Part shown: positions 7,115 through 10,404 of the stretch, piece after piece | Numbering within the stretch: the first letter of the stretch is position 1 | How the letters are laid out: each line of letters opens with the position of its first letter | Source of the DNA: Oceanospirillaceae bacterium | Lineage (GTDB): Bacteria; Pseudomonadota; Gammaproteobacteria; Pseudomonadales; Balneatricaceae | Length of the DNA stretch: 10,404 nucleotides | Direction of reading: 5' to 3' | Assembly (NCBI GenBank): GCA_023954795.1 | Contig: JAGSHA010000085.1 | Span: 1 to 10,404, forward strand | The notes under the pieces: model-generated | What the model saw: the letters and a program-made list of their open reading frames with translations, nothing else | Told to the model about the DNA's origin: nothing | Database searches by the model: none | Translations under genes and position numbers: made by a program

Positions 7115-8185
7115 ATGGAACTCAAACACCTTGCTATTCGTGAGCTATTAAAAGAAGCCGACGAAGAAACCGCCCAGATCAGCGACAAAGGTGGCGTCAT
7201 GGACGTGCATAGCGGCATGGTGATTAATCTATTTGAATCTCTACTCAACGCATTTGAGCGGCGTTCTTCTCTTACTCACGGCTCTTTTAACCAGGAGAAT
7301 GAAGAGGGATATCCTTTTATCTCGGCCTTTGACAAATTTCTGGTCAACGAAGAAGCACCTGAGAACTTTGCTCAGCTAATGGAAGCCGGCATGTCACAGC
7401 TGGCCGCAGCAATTGCTGCACCTTCGGCTCGTGCAGCATCGGGGGGGTATGTGATTTTTGCGGTTTATGGCAGTGACCGTGCAGATTATATGCTGGTCGC
7501 ACTGGTGCGGGACCGCAGCAGTATTGCATTAGATGACACCCTGAGACCAACCGAGGTGATCGAGGTGAATCTGGAGCAACTGCACCAAGCTGCTCGTATT
7601 AACATCACCACGTATAAACAGGGTAAAGACAGCTATCTAAGTTTTATTGGTAGCAAACAAAAGGGCGAGATCACCCACTACTTCTCCACCGCATTTGGCT
7701 GTACCGATGTTACACCATCCCGCAAATCAACCGGGGAGCTGATCCGGGCAACACGTGACTTCTGCAGCCAGTACGATCTGGGCGAAAAAAAGGAAGATAT
7801 TGTCGAAGATGTGGTGAGCTACCTGGAGCGTCAGCGTTCCGATAAACAGACCGCGAACCTTAACGATATCGAAAACCTGTTTGACGCCTACATCCCACCC
7901 GAGCAAGCGGAGACGGCAGCAGGAACATTCGGTGAGTTTGCGAACGGCGGACCTTACAACGTAAGCCATGAGTTTCAGCCACACACCAGCACCATTAACC
8001 GCTTCTCTAAGGTAAAAGCCAAGTCTGACAACTGGCAGTTAGACTTCACCAAAAAAGCATTGGGACGGGCAAACTCCGGCAAAGAGATCGTATTTGATGA
8101 AGAAAACGGCACGCTAACCCTGAAAAAACTGCCCACCAAAGTGATGGAGCAGATTCGTATCGCGCTGGAACAAGACGATAGCTAG
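7115..8185 (+). CDS. yejK: Nucleoid-associated protein YejK/NdpA (37-kDa family)
   Basis: The 356-residue product is slightly longer than E. coli YejK (335). It shares the family layout: an N-terminal helical region (1-105), the GGYVIFAVY strand (110-118) leading into YMLVALVRDRSS (125-136), then NITTYKQGKDSYLSFIGSK (163-181) preceding HYFSTAFGC (188-196). The C-terminal part (about 285-350) ends with the IVFDEENGTLTLKKLP block seen in these proteins as a wDPxtdtLTIKgxP-like strand. YejK is found on the bacterial nucleoid and interacts with topoisomerase IV and gyrase in E. coli; a similar DNA-associated role is inferred here. The start is ATG at 7115 with GGAG six bases ahead. The gene is monocistronic by position, with the phasin cluster beginning 238 bases later under its own promoter. 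Confidence 0.92.
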   Translation: MELKHLAIRELLKEADEETAQISDKGGVMDVHSGMVINLFESLLNAFERRSSLTHGSFNQENEEGYPFISAFDKFLVNEEAPENFAQLMEAGMSQLAAAIAAPSARAASGGYVIFAVYGSDRADYMLVALVRDRSSIALDDTLRPTEVIEVNLEQLHQAARINITTYKQGKDSYLSFIGSKQKGEITHYFSTAFGCTDVTPSRKSTGELIRATRDFCSQYDLGEKKEDIVEDVVSYLERQRSDKQTANLNDIENLFDAYIPPEQAETAAGTFGEFANGGPYNVSHEFQPHTSTINRFSKVKAKSDNWQLDFTKKALGRANSGKEIVFDEENGTLTLKKLPTKVMEQIRIALEQDDS

Positions 8186-8203
8186 TCCCTTATGTCCTTC
8201 TAC

Positions 8204-8249
8204 ATGTCTGTAAGCGTGCGCTGCAACAATAATGCACTCTTACGGACAT
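8204..8249. other. Long imperfect hairpin in the yejK 3' region
   Basis: ATGTCTGTAAG (8204-8214) pairs with CTTACGGACAT (8239-8249) with a single T:G wobble. Inside, GTGC (8216-8219) pairs with GCAC (8234-8237), giving a stem of about 15 pairs. No T-run follows on either strand, so it is not a normal intrinsic terminator. It may be an RNA end-stabilising structure. The loop side holds TGC-GCT-GCA (8217-8225), which matches the dyad core found at the phasin promoters. Confidence 0.5.
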
Positions 8250-8327
8250 ACCCCCGTCACAATCCGACAGCAAAATAGCGTTAACTTCTGGCGACCAATC
8301 AGAGTGGTTCGAGGCCTGCCGGAGATC

Positions 8328-8344
8328 TTTGTGCAGCGCACAAA
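8328..8344. promoter_or_regulatory. Upstream operator of phasin 1
   Basis: TTTGTGC-AGC-GCACAAA is a perfect dyad with 7-base arms. It ends six bases before the -35 box of the first phasin. Its TGC-N3-GCA core recurs at all three phasin promoters and resembles sites described for the PHA-sensing repressor PhaR. Assignment to PhaR is inferred. Confidence 0.65.
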
Positions 8345-8350
8345 AAAGTA

Positions 8351-8378
8351 TTGACTTGATCAAAATTAAGCCTACAAT
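8351..8378 (+). promoter_or_regulatory. Phasin 1 promoter
   Basis: TTGACT (8351-8356) and TACAAT (8373-8378) are 16 bases apart, a strong sigma-70 match, 45 bases ahead of the ATG at 8424. It lies between two dyads (8328-8344 and 8389-8404), so occupancy of either could block transcription. Confidence 0.75.
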
Positions 8379-8388
8379 AATTCCCATA

Positions 8389-8404
8389 TTGTGCATCGCA
8401 ACAA
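8389..8404. promoter_or_regulatory. Downstream operator-like dyad of phasin 1
   Basis: TTGTGCATCGCAACAA contains the TGC-ATC-GCA core (8392-8400) at about +5 to +20 of the expected transcript. It is less symmetrical than the upstream site but occupies the same relative place as the downstream sites of phasins 2 and 3. Confidence 0.5.
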
Positions 8405-8423
8405 ACTTACGGAGAAGATTACG

Positions 8424-8729
8424 ATGAACGCACCTGTAGATTTCCAGAAGCCTTTCGAAGCTGTTAAATCCCTGATGACGATTCAGGCTGAAGCAATCAC
8501 TAAATCTGTTGAACAGCAGCAGAAGTCCGGTGAAGAGCTGACTAACTTCTTCAAAGCTGAAGCTGAAAAAGCAAAAGAACTGAAAACCCCTGAAGACATC
8601 ATCAAGTTCAACATGGATGCTAACAAAGCACTGTTCGAACTGATGAAAGCTCAGGGCGAAGCATTCACTGCGATCGCTAATTCTGCACGTGAAGCTGCTA
8701 TGAGCCAAGTTGCTAGCCTGACTAAATAA
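8424..8729 (+). CDS. Phasin family protein, copy 1 (PHA granule-associated)
   Basis: The 101-residue, all-helical product belongs to the short phasin (Phasin_2-like) group. Phasins coat polyhydroxyalkanoate granules in the cytoplasm and control granule size and number. It opens with DFQKPFEAVKSLMTIQ (6-21), a helix with alternating polar and hydrophobic faces, and is rich in Ala, Glu and Lys with no Cys or Trp. ATG at 8424 is chosen because GGAG lies eight bases upstream and the length then equals the two paralogues; an earlier in-frame GTG at 8391 lies within the downstream dyad. By my manual count it is about 86% identical to copy 2 and 79% to copy 3. Codon use is strongly biased (GAA, AAA, CTG, GCT), as in very highly expressed genes. 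It has its own promoter and terminator. Confidence 0.9.
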   Translation: MNAPVDFQKPFEAVKSLMTIQAEAITKSVEQQQKSGEELTNFFKAEAEKAKELKTPEDIIKFNMDANKALFELMKAQGEAFTAIANSAREAAMSQVASLTK

Positions 8730-8748
8730 GTCCGCTTAGCACTTCCAG

Positions 8749-8784
8749 AAACCCCGCCAGCTTTGGTTGCCGGGGTTTTCTTTT
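8749..8784 (+). terminator. Terminator of phasin 1
   Basis: AAACCCCG pairs with CGGGGTTT around an inner CAGC-TTTG-GTTG hairpin, followed by TTTTCTTTT. It begins about 20 bases after the stop codon. The same structure follows copies 2 and 3, so each phasin is its own transcription unit. Confidence 0.88.
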
Positions 8785-8894
8785 GTCTGAAATTTGCCCC
8801 CTACCCGTCTAATCCCGTCACTAAAAACACCTCTTTACCCGGCCAGCAGTGCTTTATTCATACGCGTAAACCTCGATTAAGACCGGAGACAAAA

Positions 8895-8921
8895 CTATTT
8901 TTGTGCAGTGCACAAAAATAG
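8895..8921. promoter_or_regulatory. Upstream operator of phasin 2 (27-base palindrome)
   Basis: CTATTTTTGTGC and GCACAAAAATAG form perfect 12-base arms around AGT. This is the longest dyad in the window. It ends one base before the -35 box, so a bound protein would be expected to exclude RNA polymerase. The core is TGC-AGT-GCA. Confidence 0.75.
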
Positions 8922-8922
8922 T

Positions 8923-8951
8923 TTGACTGGCTGATTTTCAACCAGTAAGAT
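8923..8951 (+). promoter_or_regulatory. Phasin 2 promoter
   Basis: TTGACT (8923-8928) and TAAGAT (8946-8951) are separated by 17 bases. The spacer holds a small ACTGG...CCAGT dyad that is also present in phasin 3 but not in phasin 1. Confidence 0.75.
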
Positions 8952-8966
8952 GGCCTCATATTATTT

Positions 8967-8977
8967 TTGCACTGCAA
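8967..8977. promoter_or_regulatory. Downstream operator of phasin 2
   Basis: TTGC-ACT-GCAA is a perfect dyad in the 5' untranslated region, centred 64 bases after the upstream dyad. That spacing is close to a whole number of helical turns. Confidence 0.6.
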
Positions 8978-9000
8978 CAAAATTTATCGGAGCACACACC

Positions 9001-9306
9001 ATGACTAACAACGCTGACTTCCAGAAGCCTTTCGAAGCCGTTAAAACCCTGATGACTATTCAGGCTGACGCTATCTCTAAATCTGTTGCTCAGCAGCAGA
9101 AATCCGGCGAAGAGCTGACTAGCTTCTTCAAAGCTGAAGCAGAAAAAGCAAAAGAACTGAAAACCCCTGAAGACGTAATCAAGTTCAACATGGATGCTAA
9201 CAAAGCACTGTTCGAACTGATGAAAGCTCAGGGCGAAGCATTCACTGCGATCGCTAACTCTGCACGTGAAGCTGCTATGAGCGAAGTAACTAACCTGTCC
9301 AAGTAA
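9001..9306 (+). CDS. Phasin family protein, copy 2
   Basis: This 101-residue phasin begins at an ATG preceded by CGGAG at normal spacing. Its first 35 codons are nearly identical in DNA to copy 3, while its 3' half is nearly identical to copy 1, including an 80-base run with no mismatch (9178-9257 versus 8601-8680). It is therefore a mosaic of its two neighbours. Like the others it should bind the surface of PHA granules through amphipathic helices; no enzyme motif is present. The N-terminal MTNNAD differs from MNAPVD of copy 1. An in-frame ATG at 8950 upstream overlaps the promoter and is not used. Expression is predicted to be strong and independent, with its own operator-flanked promoter and terminator. 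Confidence 0.9.
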   Translation: MTNNADFQKPFEAVKTLMTIQADAISKSVAQQQKSGEELTSFFKAEAEKAKELKTPEDVIKFNMDANKALFELMKAQGEAFTAIANSAREAAMSEVTNLSK

Positions 9307-9326
9307 ATCAGGTTTAGCTCTTCCAG

Positions 9327-9362
9327 AAACCCCGCCAACTTCGGTTGCCGGGGTTTTCTTTT
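9327..9362 (+). terminator. Terminator of phasin 2
   Basis: An AAACCCCG/CGGGGTTT stem encloses CAAC-TTCG-GTTG, a very stable c(UUCG)g tetraloop hairpin, followed by TTTTCTTTT. It begins about 20 bases past the stop codon. Confidence 0.9.
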
Positions 9363-9477
9363 GCCTACTGTCTTTGCCTCTATTCCCCGCCCCACTGCTG
9401 ACAGCAGCCCTTTCCAGCAAACCTGCCCGATGCCAGTCCCGCTTGTTATCTAAGACACTAAAATACGGCCAAACTAT

Positions 9478-9498
9478 TTTTTGTGCAGCGCACAAAAA
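9478..9498. promoter_or_regulatory. Upstream operator of phasin 3
   Basis: TTTTTGTGC-AGC-GCACAAAAA is a perfect dyad with 9-base arms, four bases before the -35 box. It is the same element as at phasins 1 and 2. Confidence 0.7.
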
Positions 9499-9502
9499 TG
9501 TA

Positions 9503-9531
9503 TTGACTGGCTGATTTTCAACCAGTAATAT
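9503..9531 (+). promoter_or_regulatory. Phasin 3 promoter
   Basis: TTGACT (9503-9508) and TAATAT (9526-9531) are separated by 17 bases with the same spacer sequence as phasin 2. The -10 box is closer to consensus than that of phasin 2. Confidence 0.75.
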
Positions 9532-9546
9532 GGCCGCATATTGATT

Positions 9547-9557
9547 TTGCACTGCAA
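9547..9557. promoter_or_regulatory. Downstream operator of phasin 3
   Basis: TTGC-ACT-GCAA is identical to the phasin 2 downstream site, again centred 64 bases after the upstream dyad. Confidence 0.6.
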
Positions 9558-9580
9558 CAGAATTTATCGGAGCACTCGCC

Positions 9581-9886
9581 ATGACTAACAACGTTGACTT
9601 CCAGAAGCCTTTCGAAGCTGTTAAAACCCTGATGACTATTCAGGCTGATGCTATCTCTAAATCTGTTGCTCAGCAGCAGAAGACTGGTGAAGCACTGACT
9701 AGCTTCTTCCAGACTGAAGCTGAAAAAGCTAAAGAACTGAAATCTCCTGAAGATGTAATCCAGTTCAACGTTGATGCGAACAAAGCTCTGTTCGAACTGC
9801 TGAAAGCACAGGGCGAAGCATTCACTGCTATCGCGACTGAAGCACGCGAAGCAGCGATGAGCGAAGTAACTAGCCTGACTAAGTAA
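9581..9886 (+). CDS. Phasin family protein, copy 3
   Basis: This 101-residue phasin is about 87% identical to copy 2 by manual count. It shares the N-terminal MTNN start and DFQKPFEAVKTLMTIQ helix. It is the most diverged copy in its C-terminal half: FFQTEAEKAKELKSPEDVIQFNVDANK carries K44Q, A45T, T55S, K61Q and M64V relative to copy 2, and TEAREAA replaces NSAREAA near 86-92. These changes lower the positive charge, which might alter granule binding or partner choice; that is inference. The ATG has CGGAG upstream at normal spacing. It has its own promoter, paired dyads and terminator, and converges on the marR-type gene. Confidence 0.9.
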   Translation: MTNNVDFQKPFEAVKTLMTIQADAISKSVAQQQKTGEALTSFFQTEAEKAKELKSPEDVIQFNVDANKALFELLKAQGEAFTAIATEAREAAMSEVTSLTK

Positions 9887-9907
9887 TATCAGGTTTAGTT
9901 CTTCCAG

Positions 9908-9943
9908 AAGCCCCGCCAACTTCGGTTGCCGGGGTTTTCTTTT
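9908..9943 (+). terminator. Terminator of phasin 3
   Basis: CCCCG/CGGGG encloses CAAC-TTCG-GTTG, followed by TTTTCTTTT. One base of the left flank differs from the copy 2 terminator (AAGCCCCG instead of AAACCCCG). The minus-strand side lacks a T-run, so it probably does not serve the convergent gene. Confidence 0.88.
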
Positions 9944-9973
9944 GCCTGCAAGACAGTCCTGCCAGTCATGGGC

Positions 9974-10404
9974 TTATTGATCATCCGCTGACTCAAGCAT
10001 CGCCAGCATCGCGACTAACCCCTGGTCCAACGCCTCGAGATCAATCGTCTCCAGTGGTGACAGGATACGGTGAATATTGTCCACATGCGCTTCCACTGTG
10101 CGATCAATCAACTCCAGCCCTTTGCCAGTTAGCTGAACTAACTTGCTACGCGCATCATCAGGGTTTGCAAGACGCTCAACCAATCCGGACGACTCCAGGC
10201 TTTTTAATCGATGAGTCATTGTGCCCGACGTGATCATCAGCGCGGAAAACAGCTCGGTAGGCGCTAAACAGTAAGGCGCACCGGAGCGGCGTAAAGTCGC
10301 CAGCACATCAAACTCCCACAGGGTCATGCCAAACTCAGCAAAAACGAGATCCAATCTTCGCTGTAACAACGCGGCATTGCGCTTCAACCGCCCCAACGTC
10401 CCCA
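9974..10404 (-). CDS. MarR family transcriptional regulator (partial, 5' end outside window)
   Basis: The frame is open to the window edge, and the family usually has about 20 more N-terminal residues before the GRLKRNAALLQRRLD helix, so the TTG at 10396 is probably not the true start. The visible 140 residues contain the MarR winged-helix core: FDVLATLRRSG (helix), LAPTELFSALMITSGTMTHRLKSLESSGLVERL (helix-turn-helix) and the wing NPDDARSKLVQLTGKG, then C-terminal dimerisation helices. MarR proteins are homodimeric repressors, often released by small aromatic or lipophilic ligands. The target is unknown; a neighbour upstream, beyond the window, is the usual candidate. It is convergent with phasin 3 and unlikely to be its dedicated regulator on position alone. 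Confidence 0.88.
   Translation of the reverse strand, partial: GTLGRLKRNAALLQRRLDLVFAEFGMTLWEFDVLATLRRSGAPYCLAPTELFSALMITSGTMTHRLKSLESSGLVERLANPDDARSKLVQLTGKGLELIDRTVEAHVDNIHRILSPLETIDLEALDQGLVAMLAMLESADDQ

Larger units (their letters stand above)
8328..9943. repeat. Three-copy tandem array of phasin transcription units (period 577 and 580 bases)
   Basis: Operator, promoter, leader, coding region and terminator repeat three times in direct orientation. Sequence similarity stops abruptly after each terminator: the spacers at about 8785-8890 and 9363-9470 share no obvious similarity. This points to old tandem duplication with functional parts conserved, or kept similar by gene conversion. Confidence 0.85.

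Noticed and set aside
8950..9000. Earlier in-frame ATG of phasin 2 (8950) and GTG of phasin 1 (8391)
   Set aside because: These extensions overlap the -10 box or the downstream dyad, have no ribosome binding site, and break the uniform 101-residue length.
8328..9498. Recurring palindromes considered as a CRISPR array or mobile-element ends
   Set aside because: The repeats are spaced about 570-580 bases apart, each attached to a promoter and a gene; there is no array of short spacers, no transposase and no target-site duplication.
8956..9591. Antisense open frames opposite all three phasins (8190-8708, 8956-9591, 9518-9919, minus)
   Set aside because: They are mirror images of strongly codon-biased phasin genes, similar to each other only because the phasins are, and they run through operators and terminators. 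The Phe/Ser/Cys-rich translation is typical of a reverse-complement artefact.

Overview
The window looks like ordinary chromosome from a polyhydroxyalkanoate (PHA)-accumulating gammaproteobacterium, plausibly a marine Oceanospirillales-type genus. This rests on the mix of genes usually found in gammaproteobacteria (yaeQ, arfB, yejK, a PatZ-type acetyltransferase, a PA3496-family small protein) with short phasins and moderate GC. The genus is inferred from gene content, not proven. I see no insertion sequence, prophage, CRISPR array, rRNA or tRNA.

Layout. Positions 1-670 (minus) hold an AzlC-type amino-acid exporter subunit cut by the window edge. Next on the minus strand is a 911-residue PatZ-type protein acetyltransferase (938-3673, TTG start), whose transcript probably ends at the strong hairpin at 771-796. 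A 459-base gap (3674-4132) carries the likely pat promoter and a cluster of hairpins that may be an uncharacterised small RNA. On the plus strand follow a 69-residue PA3496-like protein and arfB (ribosome rescue). arfB overlaps tail-to-tail with a minus-strand Na+/phosphate cotransporter with a PhoU-like tail. Behind that lies yaeQ (minus), divergent from yejK/ndpA (plus, nucleoid-associated protein).

The right end is the most structured part. Three tandem 101-residue phasin paralogues (8424, 9001 and 9581) are spaced 577 and 580 bases apart. Each has its own promoter and its own hairpin terminator. Each core promoter lies between two TGC-N3-GCA dyads: a long palindrome abutting the -35 box and a shorter one between the -10 box and the start codon. 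This arrangement fits a PHA-responsive repressor of the PhaR type, although no phaR or PHA synthase gene is in the window. A partial MarR-family regulator (9974 to the window end, minus) converges on the last phasin.

Functionally the window is a set of small independent units: amino-acid export, acetyl-CoA-linked protein acetylation, ribosome rescue, phosphate transport, nucleoid association and PHA granule coating. I found no convincing wholly new system. The items most worth follow-up are the phasin triplet with paired operators, its mosaic sequence, and the structured intergenic segments at about 3811-3960 and 771-937.
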